From positions 22,825,223-22,889,222 of the forward strand of contig OU744446.1 of assembly GCA_916610825.1 (NCBI GenBank): 64,000 nt of DNA. Direction: 5' to 3'. The notes beneath the pieces were generated by a model. The model saw nothing but the letters and a program-made list of their open reading frames with translations. It was not told the DNA's origin and made no database searches. The DNA comes from Haliclystus octoradiatus (lineage: Eukaryota; Cnidaria; Staurozoa; Stauromedusae; Haliclystidae). Of the stretch, positions 1 to 12,300 are shown one piece after another (positions within the stretch are counted from its first letter, which is position 1; every line of letters begins with the position of its first letter). Position numbers and translations under genes: made by a program.

Positions 1-198
1 TACAAAGCGCATAGCATGGGGTTTTCTTTTCATACAGTATATCATAACCAGCGTGATTTGAACCCTTACAGTCACCAAGAAGAAACATTTTTCAAGCCTG
101 GAGATTGGAGAGTTTTGACAGCTATAATGAGAATTATGAAGGAAAGCTGTGCTTGCAAAGACATCATAAATCATAAGTTGCCGCAGCGAGTGATTTAA
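1..198 (+). CDS. Probable 3'-terminal exon of an unrecognised gene (partial)
   Basis: The reading frame is open from the window edge (Tyr-Lys-Ala-His-Ser-Met...) to a TAA at 196-198. It gives about 65 residues with balanced amino-acid use, including a Phe-Lys-Pro-Gly-Asp-Trp stretch near the middle and a Cys-Ala-Cys near the end. An AATAAA at 304-309, about 105 bases after the stop, fits the end of a transcript. I do not recognise the family. The upstream part lies outside the window, so the first Met (position 16) is not necessarily a start. It may be a chance ORF, but the poly(A) signal and composition favour a real C-terminus. Confidence 0.42.
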   Translation, partial: YKAHSMGFSFHTVYHNQRDLNPYSHQEETFFKPGDWRVLTAIMRIMKESCACKDIINHKLPQRVI

Positions 199-303
199 GA
201 CGTTCAAGTGTCTCATATCATCTTGGATATTCATAAAACTTAGATGCAAGCAATAGGCTGATGATTTATAATTGCTTTATGAATGGAATTATCCATTTAG
301 GAG

Positions 304-309
304 AATAAA
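304..309 (+). terminator. Poly(A) signal AATAAA after the partial gene
   Basis: A canonical AATAAA lies about 105 bases downstream of the stop codon of the partial ORF at the window start. It is consistent with transcript 3'-end formation. Confidence 0.4.
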
Positions 310-2910
310 CGTTTCAACATTAAGATTATTGAAATTCTCCTAGTTTTATGGAGTCACTTAGGTGTTCATTGTTGTGTATTTAATGTTGAATATACCCTAT
401 TTTTGATAAGTCACTTTTTCCAAACTCAAGAATAATAGCCGGGATGACAAGAGGGTTTACTACAGGAAAAGGGCAATTCAAATTTATAAAAAATATTTCT
501 ATAAGATATCCTTCTCATGATCTAAATGTGAATGTAAACTGACTCGATTTGCACAGGCATGCACAGACGAATTTTCCTCAAGATAACTGGTAGGCTACTG
601 CAAAGTATTAATCGTACTTATTCGGATTTATTTAAGTATTACTAAATTATTTATAATGTATAACAGACATTTTTCAATTATATCTTTTCAAAGTTTAAGT
701 TTGAAACTGATGTTTGTCTAGTAAAACTTAAACCATGTAGGCCTAATCGTATAGTTTATACGACTGTAGATAGATACATTATACTCAATAGTCTAACAAA
801 GTGTTCATCATTTATTCACCAAGCACAATGAAAATTCTTCAGTACATTCTACTGTAAAATTCTATAAAATATTGGAAAATAGTACAAAAATGATATGAGG
901 GCTTGGACGTTCTTATTCAAGTTTACAGCCGTATGCCAGAACTACGGTTATGCATATTCTATCATTTTTCGATTTTGCGGTATATCTTCATTGCATAAAT
1001 TTTTATCTTCTCTATCAACATTATCTGATTAACAAAATTGGGGTTTTGCAATGTGAAGTCTGGTTCTTGATTTACGGTATTTATTCCTTTGGCAAGAAAG
1101 TAGAACATGTTAGCATCATGTCACAATCTGTAGTTTATAGGATGCAGTAATACGTACAGTGCAGCAGTTACCTTGCACAAAATACATTTCTACAGAGACA
1201 ATAAATCAGATGGACAAATACATTATGATTTTCATCCTCAAAAGAATACTCCATTTTCAGTTCAGACATATGCTTACAACAATAAATTCTACTTAGCTAG
1301 CTATTGTGGTCACCAGAGAATCTTTTGATATGTGTTAAATATGTGTAAGAATGATATGTCAAAATATAATCTGTATAACGCGCGCTACGAATGAAACATA
1401 TTCTGATTTTTATTTTCTTCAAATTCATGAACTTTAAAATCATTAAATCATCTGGAATTTTGCTACTCTTGAGTTTATATGTTCTTCCTTACCTCAGTTT
1501 TGTGGGAGAGAAAAATAGAATGCCGTTACAGAGCTACGCCATCTCAAATGTAGCATCATGTGGTTAATTCGATCTAAAGTCTATTAGAAAAACCACACGA
1601 CTTGTGACTTTGTCGTCATAAAGCTAGATCCAATCCCTTTTTTTCCTCGGCGACATTTGGGTCAAAACACCACTTTGAAGGCATTTTTCAACAAGAAATA
1701 ATTTCCAGATTAAAAAACAATTATGCCATTGATTTCCTTGTGTCGGGTTCTATTATATTTAGGCTAAAGATAGTCTGGGGTTTATTCCCACTCTAATCGG
1801 TCAATTATTTTATTTTATTGGCAGATTAGCCGATTATTTCCAAACATTTATCAAAAGAGGAAATTGTAATTTTGTTTACATTGCATCATTTTTGACAGTT
1901 TTACATGTTCTGAATTATTTGTCATGCTCTCTGGCATCTGGTATTTATTGGCAATCTCGTTTATTAGTAGAGCCTAGTCCTATCGATGTGTGAAACATGT
2001 GAGCACTTTTGAATTGAATGAACCATGAAATGTGAGTTACAAAACCAACACAACAACAACATTTTGGAGATAATTCAATAAATAGCCTACAACAATATTT
2101 TATGTTATGGCGAAACTTTTTGGGTAAAACAAATTAAAAAAGTTTGATTTATAAATGAAGAAAAATCATTGGCAATTTCACAATTGGAACATCTCTAATC
2201 AGTAGTTTGAGATACGAAGAACGATGTTATTCAAAGTTTTATTTTTGTTAGGGTTTTAGATCTGCTGATACTGCTAAGAACTAGCAAAGCAGTCAACAAA
2301 ATGTATTTTCCACAACATCTACGAAGAACAAGGATGACTCACCTGGGGACGGGCCGTTTTATATCTAAAGGTAGAAGCGAAATGCCCCATTGATTTTCTT
2401 CCTGACAATAAAACACAATTAATAAACAATAAAAATCAGACAAATTTAATTTATTATTTTTGCAAAGTAGCTAGTAGGATCTGAATGAATAGTTGAATAT
2501 TTAATGAAAAAAAGTAGGCCTAAAACAATTCTGCCTTCTGTATTGCGTGCACATATAAAAATGTAGTGATGTCGGCCGAACATCCCGGTCAAACTCTTTT
2601 GTGATAAAAAATATTGTGTCTTTTTCGGTTTCAAAAAGTGGGACACAAGAATCTCCAAAATACAATTGTCAAGACCAATAATCGACAAGGAAAGAGTCAC
2701 GCTGTGCAAAAATGCAACAGTGACACATACGGATAAAAGAAACAGTTCTATCCAAATCCGTTGTGTCATCAGAGGCGATACAATCCGCAATAAGAAAATG
2801 TTGCAAGCCTTTAATACAAATCACAAATAAATTTTTGTACGGGGGAAATTAAAGTGAGAAAACTTTTTGAAATGATAACTTTTGGATATCGCAGTTTTTG
2901 GCTATTTCGA
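310..2910. other. Intergenic AT-rich stretch with no supported gene
   Basis: I found no exon with convincing splice signals or family resemblance. Short ORFs at 950-1150 (+) and 2446-2790 (-) are hydrophobic or low-complexity translations without recognisable motifs. Confidence 0.5.
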
Positions 2911-2926
2911 AGTTGACTAGTCTGTA

Positions 2927-3540
2927 TCACAGACCGCAATTCATTCACGAAAGAATAGGGTCTGTGTTGAATTGCTCGGTTTCTCTGTCCGGGCCTCGTA
3001 TCAGAATCAGAACCTGATGTCACATAATTATGTACGATTAAGGTGATTCTCAAGCTGGGATTCTCATATTCCTTTGTTTACTAAGTTGACATGATTCGAA
3101 GATGGAAAAAACTGTGATGCATTCAGTTTCTCGAATGATTCAAATACATTTTAAATACACTCTTTTCAAATATTATGCAGCCTTTTTTAAAAATTTTATT
3201 TAATCTAATGCTCTCTTTGTCAATAATGTAGCCTACGAACACCAACATGAAGAAATATCCAGAAGTGCTGTATTTTTGGATGGTCTAGCCAATTCCCACT
3301 AATTTTCATAACAATAAAAATCATCAGTTAAGTGCCATTAATTCTATTTTAGGCTTCGAAACTATGACAATTAATTGATCGAACAGAGGTGATGAATTCA
3401 TTCACTAAGAACAATAGATTTAGGCTACCATGCATCAATCCGAAACTTCTGCTTCACATTTTTGTGAAGCGGGTGGGACAAAGAAAACTGAGAAAAACAC
3501 ACGTACTCTATTCTTTCTTGAATGAATTGCGGTCTGTGAC
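2927..3540. repeat. Pair of 32-bp inverted repeats bounding ~0.55 kb
   Basis: The sequence at 2927-2958 (containing CACAGACCGCAATTCATTC) recurs in inverted orientation at 3509-3540 with only one or two mismatches. The word AGTTGACTAG occurs just outside at 2911 and 3551, in direct orientation. Nothing coding is seen between the arms. A non-autonomous element or old foldback is the likeliest explanation. Confidence 0.5.
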
Positions 3541-3925
3541 GTAGAATACAAGTTGACTAGAGTAGGCTGTACCTGAACACGTTGGTAAAAACATTCTCAG
3601 ATTCTCAGGAGTTCTGAATTTCAAAAAATGTTCAGGGGACATGCCCCCTGACTCCACGAGTGGGATGTCCCCTGATACACGACGCAAGTGTATCGAATAA
3701 ATTGCAAGTGCTGTAAGTAGCCTACTGTATATCTCTAATTCAATTATTCAACCTATTTGTAAATGTAATAGATTCATCATCATCATCATCATCATTTATT
3801 CAGAACCTTTAAGTTATACAAACTTTTTTTCAAAGGACTGATACATAGCTAAGTTGACAGGAAAACAGACATTAAGTAAAAAAACAGGCATAAATAACAG
3901 GAAAGAGTGGTAAGTGTAAAGGATA

Positions 3926-5167
3926 CTAAGAACGTAAGTGCTTCTCAAGGAGACGTTTGAAAGTAGGCCTGCTTTGGACTTCCTTCATTGCAGACGGTAG
4001 ATCGTTCCACTTATGCGCACCAGCGTCTTGAAATGAATGACGATGGCTCGACTTGATGTAAATGTCATTGTGGGCGTGAGATCTTGTTCTGGTGGAATAC
4101 GGCAGTTGGAAAAAGTCGGAAAGCAAAGGAGGAGCTAGTTTGAATTTAATTTTATGAGTGAACATTAGTTGATGCGATGTTATTCTGTCTCTAACAGAAA
4201 GCCAACCTAGTTGACTTTGCATATCAGAGACACGAGTGCGATAGTTACAACGGAGCACTGTCCTCATTCCTCTGTTTTGCAATCTCTGGAGGCGATCTAG
4301 ATGTTCGGTTTTACAGTTCCCCCATACGACAGCGCAGTAGTCAAAGTGTGGCAAAACAATGGTGTTATAAATAGTTCTAGCTGCTTCTTGCGGTATGAAG
4401 CGTCTCACGTATTTCAAAACGCCCAAGCTTCTATTGATTTTCTTATTAATTGCTATGACATGTTTGTCGAAAGATAGGGTATTGTCTATTAGAATGCCTA
4501 GGTATTTTAAAAGATCTTCTCTTTCGACAGGTTTGTCATCCAGCTTTATTATTAAATCGACGTGTTCTTGTTTATTAAGTTTTGGCCTGGAGCCTATCAC
4601 CATGCAGTTAGTTTTATTTATATTTAATGTTAGTTTATTTGCACACAGCCAGGCATGTATTTCAATCAGATCTGACTGTAAAATTTCTTCAACGTCTTTC
4701 AAATCTTTACGGGCTACATACAAAAGCGTATCATCTGCATATAGATTTATTTTACAGTTATTTACAGAGTTACAAATATCATTTATATAAATAAGAAAGA
4801 GTAGCGGCCCAAGGATTGACCCTTGAGGAACTCCGTATTTAATTACACCTAAATTTGAATTTACACTATTTACATTAACAATTTGTTTTCTATTCAATAA
4901 ATGAGATTTAAAAAAATTTAAGCTATTTACATCACTGCCGTATAATTTTAATTTATCTAATAATATATACAAGTCTACAGTATCAAATGCCTTTTTAAGA
5001 TCAATACTAATTACAACTATAAGATTTCTATTTAAAATATTATTGAAACAAAACTCAGAAAAATTTAACACACTACCGTCTGTCGAATGGTTTTTACGAA
5101 AACCAAATTGGTAATTAGTTAATAAATTATGTTTTGATAAATAATAATTTAACTGGGTTATGAGCAA
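3926..5167 (-). pseudogene. Reverse-transcriptase ORF of LINE B copy 1
   Basis: This 413-codon open frame covers RT from finger to C-terminus. Visible motifs include Asp-Leu-Lys-Lys-Ala-Phe-Asp-Thr-Val-Asp (motif A), Pro-Gln-Gly-Ser (motif B) and Tyr-Ala-Asp-Asp (catalytic motif C). It ends in the usual LINE C-terminal region with a WNDLP-like motif. The upstream part of the domain (5168-5330) is in another frame, so the polyprotein is broken. The first ATG is internal to the domain and is not a biological start. A stable active enzyme from this copy is unlikely because the 5' half is missing. Confidence 0.85.
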
Positions 5168-5327
5168 TTTTTTCTAAAAGTTTGGAGATTATCGGAAGGA
5201 CTGAAATTGGACGATAATTGGTTCTCTCAGTTATGGCATCCCCTTTGTGTAAAGGGATAACCTTTGCTGTTTTCAGAGCTTCAGGAAAGACACCATCCCT
5301 GAGAGAAAGATTGAATATTCTAGTCAA
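5127..5327 (-). pseudogene. Upstream RT segment of LINE B copy 1, shifted frame
   Basis: This segment encodes the stretch leading into RT motif 1, including Val-Ile-Pro-Leu-His-Lys and Asn-Tyr-Arg-Pro-Ile-Ser-Val-Leu-Pro. The sense extends upstream to about 5370. It overlaps the main RT ORF but lies in a different frame, which places an indel near 5150. Confidence 0.75.
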
Positions 5328-5370
5328 GCCTGGTGCAATGCTGTGTGCAGTTAATTTTAAAAGCAGTGCA

Positions 5371-6258
5371 GTTGATTAAAAAAATTTTGTGCAGTTGATT
5401 GTGTTCATTACAGTTCGCACTACATTAGAAAACATGATAAACAATTTTTCATGGACCTTTCAAGGCTTATTCTCAGCTCACGTCAGAGAGTTGATCTATT
5501 TTTTCTATTTTAGTGGGGGTCGGTCGTACTGGTATTGACGTAAACATTATATTTGACATTTGTCACTTCACCGTTCACTTACCGTTGCTGACATAGTTAA
5601 TTCAAATTAACAGGATAAACTCCAGTATTGCCTGCTCAAACTTTACCTCGTTAAATTTGTTAACTAATTTGCGAATTGAATTTGTTGTACAAGTACAAGC
5701 ATGTGATTTCAAGTGATTTTCCAAAAACGGCGCTAGCCAATAGCCTCATATTGTCATCAACAAAGTGATCACGTGCACAAAAATATCATACTCTGCATTT
5801 GGTGGATGGGCCGGTGGAGCAGACATTTTATAATCTTCAGATTCAGTAAGTAATAAAAGTGTCTCACTGAATATCGTCCAGATTATTTTTGGTTTTAATT
5901 TTTTGATTGCGAATTGAATTCAATCTACTCTCAAGATTGAGGTAGGTATCGAGTTGGAACTGACGACCTCCTGACTTCCACAGTTTCTGTTTCTGATTTC
6001 TGTTCTGTTCTGACCAGTGGCGCACGCGCAATACAATCCATAATGGCTTTGAAATAGTCATTTTATCTTTAGTCTTTTCATTTCCCAACAGTATTACAGT
6101 AGCTGTAATCTGAATCTGTGGCAGTCATAACATTTTGTACATATGATGGACTGAGGGTGTCGGATGTTCCATGTTTTCCCTCACAATCAAGACATTTGTA
6201 ATATGAAAGATTATCGAACGTCAGATGATTCATAATTCGCATTGATCAACGTACCAAA
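5371..6258. other. Upstream region of the LIN52 gene
   Basis: There is no TATA box close to the LIN52 start codon. A palindromic CACGTG E-box lies near 5770. No other gene or repeat was recognised. The promoter and 5' UTR of LIN52 presumably lie here, possibly with untranslated first-exon sequence. Confidence 0.35.
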
Positions 6259-6349
6259 ATGTCGCAGCTTTCAACAGAAATTGATGTAGAAAAAGCTATG
6301 ACCTCGCAAGACCGCGGTTCTGATATCAACCTTGCTGTTATTGCAGACG
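6259..6349 (+). CDS. LIN52: LIN52 exon 1 (residues 1-30)
   Basis: It begins at the ATG in context CAAAATG and ends at GACG followed by GTAAGA, with one base of the next codon. It encodes a polar N-terminal tail without counterpart in the human protein. This is the least certain exon. Its support is the strong donor and phase fit to exon 2. Confidence 0.75.
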
Positions 6350-9300
6350 GTAAGAATGGTAATAAGTAGACTAAATCGAGTGGACTGAAACTTTTATATT
6401 AAACAATTGAGAGTGAGGGACAGTGAGGCTGTAAGCCGGACTAGAATCCTTGTAGCCTACTGCTGATAAAATTGTGACATAAATCTAGAGTTTTTCTTGC
6501 TTTTGTATTATCATCCGCGAAAAATTTCTCTTGAAACTACAGAAAATATCAAAGAAAAAGTGCTCCTCTATGCTGGAACTCATGGTTAAATTATAGAAAA
6601 GAAGCACTACGCTTGAAAATCGAAGAAAGCTTTGATAAAAAGCATATAGAAAGCTAAACAATAATCAGTTAACAAAGGGGCCTTACAGAGCTTCCAACCC
6701 TCCTGATTCCATCGGGAGTCTCCCACTGTCGAAGACAAACTCCCGCTCTCCCGATTGCTTCAAGACATTGCTTGATCTGCAGTGTCACGGCTGAGATCAA
6801 TAAAGAGTGTTTAAAATCATTGCTCGCAGCGAAAAAAAAACACTCCTCTAGAAATGGAGGAGTGACACGGGTGCCTTCGGTAGGGCGACACCGTCTACAT
6901 TACTTACTTACAATACCAGCCCTCAACTCCACACAGATGCTACGATGAGGGCCTAATAAAATTCAGCTATCAAAGTGATGCGTTCAAAATGGCCGAGGCA
7001 GGAAAAATCTACCTGGCCAATCACAGAGCAGAACTTTGTATATTTTACTTTATTCCAAAATCAAGCCATTATGAACATATCACTTTGGTAGCTGAATTTT
7101 ATTAGGCCCTCATCGTAGTATCTGCGTGAAGTTGAGGGCCGTTATGGAATGTTGCTACTCCATGTTTAGCAGCCATTTTGGATGTCCCAGAAAGCCCTGG
7201 TAACTACTCCATGTGACTATTTAAATCCCTCTATTGTCAACGTCACCGTCACCGAACTAAGTAAATTTCTATGTGATTATTTCTGCTAATATTCAATCGA
7301 GGGGACCTTTGTCGGCACCCTAACCTCCCTATTTCGAGACTCCAGAGGTTGGAAGCTCTGGCCTTGAACCAGTTATCAAATCATAGGTGACCTCTATCAT
7401 CACATGAACCAATTTTAAGAAGTTTTTGATGCTTATTAGATATCAAATGATGACATTAGAATAATATAGAAATAGAAGACAGCAAAATAATAATACTGTA
7501 AATATTTAAAATCTCAAAATGGCCCAAAATCGCTTTACAAATGGTGAAAATAGGCCTCCATGGATATGTGTGAATGTGTCTCTATGTTGACGAAACGAAA
7601 CTCTTCTGTGTCTACTACTTAGATCTGCGTGCAAACTTGGTTGTGATTCGTCCTCGCCCCAGGTTCTTGTCAGCTTACCATGCGTCGTTAATCTTTTCAA
7701 AGCGTGAAAATGTTCAGTCTAATCACAATATTTGAGAAGTTTTGAAGGTTTTAAATTTGAAACTGCTCTAACTTCATCAAAAATACTAGGCGATACAGCC
7801 ACTATTAAGAATAATTAAATGTAGCTACTACAATTCATTTAGGAACATTACAGCGTTTCTGATGTGGAATTACTATTGTGTTGCTTTCATGTTCATCGCT
7901 GATATTGGATAGTAAATATTGGCTAACTGACAGCGACAATGTTTCGTCTTTAATCCTTGTAATTTTTCCTTGTAAACACACCAGCAACAATGTTCAGTTT
8001 GGTACTAGGTATTATAAATCAAATAAATTTTCCAATAACGTAACTTTATAGGCTTTAAATGAAACTGCAGAAAAGTATGTGCTGCTTTCAACCATTCATT
8101 TGTTGACTATAAACACTCGCTTCAGGTCACCTGATCTACACATTTAATTTCTAGCCAAATTTGTCTATTACTCACCAATCCTTAGAATGCATACTGTTCA
8201 TGTTCATTTCATGTGATATTTCCCATCCCTTCCCATTTTTCAACCTATTTGAACAATAAAATGTGAGATGCAAACAGATGTTTAATTTTCGATTTTTTGG
8301 ACCAATCCAACTGTATTGTACACCATTCATCCTGGATGTTAATATTGAAATACTGAAAATATTGTTAACGAGTTGTTTTTTTCCAATTATTCTATATATT
8401 TTAGATCATGGTGATCACATTGAAGATCTGTTGTATAGCACTGAAAGCCTTGATAGAAAATCACCTGAGCTATGGCCAGAGCAAAGTAAGAACCTACACT
8501 ACCTATGTTTAATAGTTTTGTTAATTATTACATCTACGACAACTGTGAATATGCTTGTCCTTAGCTTATATGCTTTATATTTTGCTATATAAAATCTCAG
8601 TGGAATCCCTCATTACAGAATTAAAATAAAATCAAAATGTACAGTAATAAATTGCAAAACCACCGCAAACACACATACACAAAGACATTTGCATTTATTT
8701 TATAGGTATAGATTACCAATGATAATTGCTAATGGCCAGATATAGGTCTGCTTCTAATTACCAATGTAAAGATATATAGAATTTCATAATCTTTATCGTA
8801 ATGAAATTTTATTTAAGAAACATTTCAAATGTGAAAGATTGCAACAAAAAACCCAAAAACAATCTTTGTGACATTTGGAAAATGTTGCTTTTCTTCTCGT
8901 GGTTAAAAAGAAACTTTTTATAGAATTATGAGATAGTCAGATTAATAATATATATTATATTTAACAAATAGAAAACGGTTGCTCACTCTTATGTACTTTG
9001 ATACTGACACCCTGGGTGCATAATAAGACATGAAAGAGGCTTTAAAAATCACAAGATCTGGGATTATTCCAAGATTTTTTCTTAAGTCCGTTTGTTTTTA
9101 AAGATTGAGTTTAAAAGGGGAGAATAGCTTGGGGCAAAAGGTGGCAACAAATACTTTTGTTTTCTATCCTTTTTATGCTACCATTATTGTATTCATGTAG
9201 CACCATTTCTTAGTAAATAATCCAAAGGCACTTTGCAGTATAAAAATATTTATAATATTTATATATAATATCAACTTTTATTAGAACTTCGATACTGAAT

Positions 9301-12300
9301 TATCATTACTTCTTTTATGGATCATGGCATTGTTTAACACTTTACGACCTTTACCATATTTAACAAATAGTAGGTTAACTGCAAATTAGTGACTTGAATG
9401 ATCAGACAGAACAATATGAATGTATTCTATTCGCTTTCGCTTTTTGTATACTTTGATTGTTCTCATATCTGATAAAATTTAATATTTAATCAACTTTGTT
9501 TCCAGTTCCTGGTGTCACAGATTTTGCTGTAAACATGGTCAATGTGAGTATCATTATGCATTATATATGCCGCTATAAGATCACATACTTTGTTTAATAT
9601 TCAGATAATGTCAAAACTGAATTGAATTACAGAGGGTGTTGTCTTTTTGTTGAGTCACTGACAATAGTCCCCATTCATCAGATTTTCTTTGATTGTGAGT
9701 TCATGCCATGAGTCTCCATTTAATTTGAAGAATTATCTTGGTGCCATCTATATTCGAGATATTTCACTGCTGCTATCTCTCTTGTTATACCATAACTCGG
9801 AATACCAGAACTCTCTACTGTTGGACAGAACATCTGTCAGGGTTCACCAACTCTTCCTACCACAAATGTTTTCACATCCATCCGTTGTGTTTTTTAATCC
9901 ACGATTGAACCACTGTTCGATCACTCCAGAATTGCTTTCAGGTAACTTTAATTCTGCATTCTTAACTTGACAAAATCTTTGCTATAACCTTGCTTTTTAA
10001 ATTATTATTGCTGCTCCTTGTAACTCTTGGCAATCTTTTCAACAGTGCTACTCTAGTGTCTGTCTAACTTACAGATATTAATTTTATTTTATTTAAGTTT
10101 CTAAATTTCATGGACTTTTTTATATACAGTTCATAAAAATTGGGCTATTTATCGTTCATGGACTGTTTTCACATGATCGACTTTATTTATATTTTGAAGA
10201 TTTTGGTGTTGAACATCTTTGAAACTGCTATAGCTGCTGCCTAAATGCCTGTGTTCCATTGCCAACGGTTTTATCCTAGTCATGGTTTTCTATCCATGGC
10301 TTTTGCACCCAATCGTTGCTTGAATGAAAAATACTGCTGTCATGCTATGTTGCTACAACTGTTTTCAGATGTTATCCTTTTCTCAGTACGTCAATCCCAA
10401 ACGATTCAACTCTAAATTTTTTCTTTCACAGTCCCCAGTCTCTTTGACCTTTTTAGCGCCTTAATCAGCCATTGTTTTTCGAAATCTATATTTTCACTGT
10501 GACAGTTCTGTAACAAATGAATGATTCATTATTTGTTCCCATTGCTTGTTCTTTGGGTTGAAAGAATCACAAGTTGAAGTCCATGTAGGTGTTTTTCTTC
10601 ACTGATGCGCCATCAAATGAAATTTTTCTTTGTAACATCTTCAGCAGTTGTCAATCAAACAGTTATCCGTTAATTGTGAACATTGTTAGTGTTTGCAATG
10701 AGTCTTTAGTTTGTTTGCCAAAGAAGCATGTAGCATGTGGATGTGTTTGTTGATCTTCAAATGACATTTAACAATTTATTGAACAAGGCATGCTAATTCT
10801 CACTGTCATGCGAAACAGAATCAGATAAATGTTTTATTAATAATCAATGTACCTTGATTAATTACATGAATTATGAAAGAACATCCACGTGAGGAGAATA
10901 TTACGCATTCGTTACAACAAGTCTGTTTAAATATGTGTTCCTAATTTAGAGACTTCAACCTTACCGATTAAACTAGACGAAGAATTTCACATCTTTCTTG
11001 ATAGCTCTGCTAGCCTTCTGTTAGCATAGCAAATCTTGTTGATCCGGCTATTGTGAAAAGTGGAAACTGGCAAACATATTTTTTCACCACATCAGTCTTA
11101 CAACCTTGTAGATGCTATTTCCTTGACATATTGTTGCAACCTAAGATCTCAAGCTCCATCCGATTGTTTCAACTTCTTACATCACGTTCGTTCAAAGCCA
11201 CTATGAATTACCAGTATTCGATAGCCAATAGGAAGCTAGAAAAATTTAGAAACCAATGTTTTTATGAAAAGAAATGCTATTCCAGTGTTTTGATCATTTG
11301 AGTTAATCAGGATAATTTTGAATCATTACTAGTTTGATGACAATGATTCTGAAGACAATGGAAACAAGAAGCAATTGGACAAAGAAGATATGGGAATGCT
11401 TCAAGGTAGGACCAAACATAATAATATCGCCAACATTTACTCACTATATACAGTATAATATACCGTGTTGTATCAACTTTAAACTAATCAACAGTTAGAA
11501 ATCAGTCAAATTGGTTTCTGTCTAGCCGGTATTTGTCTGCTCTATTGAACTTTGGAGTATACTGCCCTAGCAAAATAATTTATAGCCTATATGTTCTTTG
11601 TTACAACATTGTAAAACTACGTACTGTATGTTTGTCATTGTATTAAGTCTATTAACTTGGCAGTAAATGAGATATACAAATTAGATGAGAGTAATTCTGC
11701 CAGGCTATATTGATGTAACAATTTTAAATACATGATTCTGGACGCCTATTTACTATCGGTGATTTTAACATCCACGTTGATAATCAATCAGATCCCTTTT
11801 CAACGAAGTTTAACAATTTATTAGACACCTTCAATCTGTGTCAACATATTGACGTTTCTACACACAGAAATGGTCATATATTAGATCTAATGATAACTAC
11901 AGTATATCCGATTACAAAATGGTTTGTGATTTCTCAGTCTATGATCCTGTTATTTCTTATCATTTGGCAATTCTTTATACTTTAGCAATTAACAAACCTT
12001 TACCTCAAAGAAAAACTTTATTGTGTCGAAAGCTAAAGCCCATTGATTATGATAAATTTTGTTCTGATTTACTGGATTCTGAACTTTCAACATCATCTTT
12101 TTTAAACCCAGTGGATGCCATAAACAAATATGATCATGTTCTTTCGGATTTATCAAACATTCATGCTCCACTGAAGAAACGTACGGTGACTGTTCGTCCT
12201 GACTCTCCATGGTATTCTGCTAACATTTAAATTCAGAAGTCTATTCGGCGTAAATTTGAGCGGCGTTGGCGTTCCTCTTGGCGACTTGGCTAACTGTTGA

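Larger units (their letters stand above)
3774..5370 (-). mobile_element. LINE B, copy 1: 5'-truncated non-LTR retrotransposon
   Basis: The element reads on the minus strand from about 5370 to a 3' tail of (GAT)n at 3774-3796. It encodes the reverse-transcriptase domain from the region before RT motif 1 to the C-terminus: first Arg-Pro-Ile-Ser-Val-Leu-Pro, then Gly-Val-Pro-Gln-Gly-Ser-Ile-Leu-Gly-Pro and Tyr-Ala-Asp-Asp, then the thumb and C-terminal region. The endonuclease is absent, so this is a typical 5'-truncated insertion. A one-base frameshift near 5150 separates the two frames. A second copy of the same family sits at 13354-14257 with roughly 97% protein identity, so the family was active recently. 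It belongs to the CR1/L2/Jockey-like group. No target duplication was found. Confidence 0.9.

Noticed and set aside
2446..2790. Minus-strand ORF of 114 codons
   Set aside because: Hydrophobic N-terminus but no recognised family, no splice context and no codon pattern; the adjacent region is repeat-like. A chance ORF is more likely.
6707..6720. GGGAGTCTCC resembling a kB site in LIN52 intron 1
   Set aside because: It matches the loose consensus but lies in an arm of a foldback repeat and pairs with the other arm, so it is explained by the element.
8263..8592. Plus-strand ORF of 109 codons
   Set aside because: It reads through intron, LIN52 exon 2 and intron again; only the middle (8405-8485) is coding, and the ORF is in a different frame.
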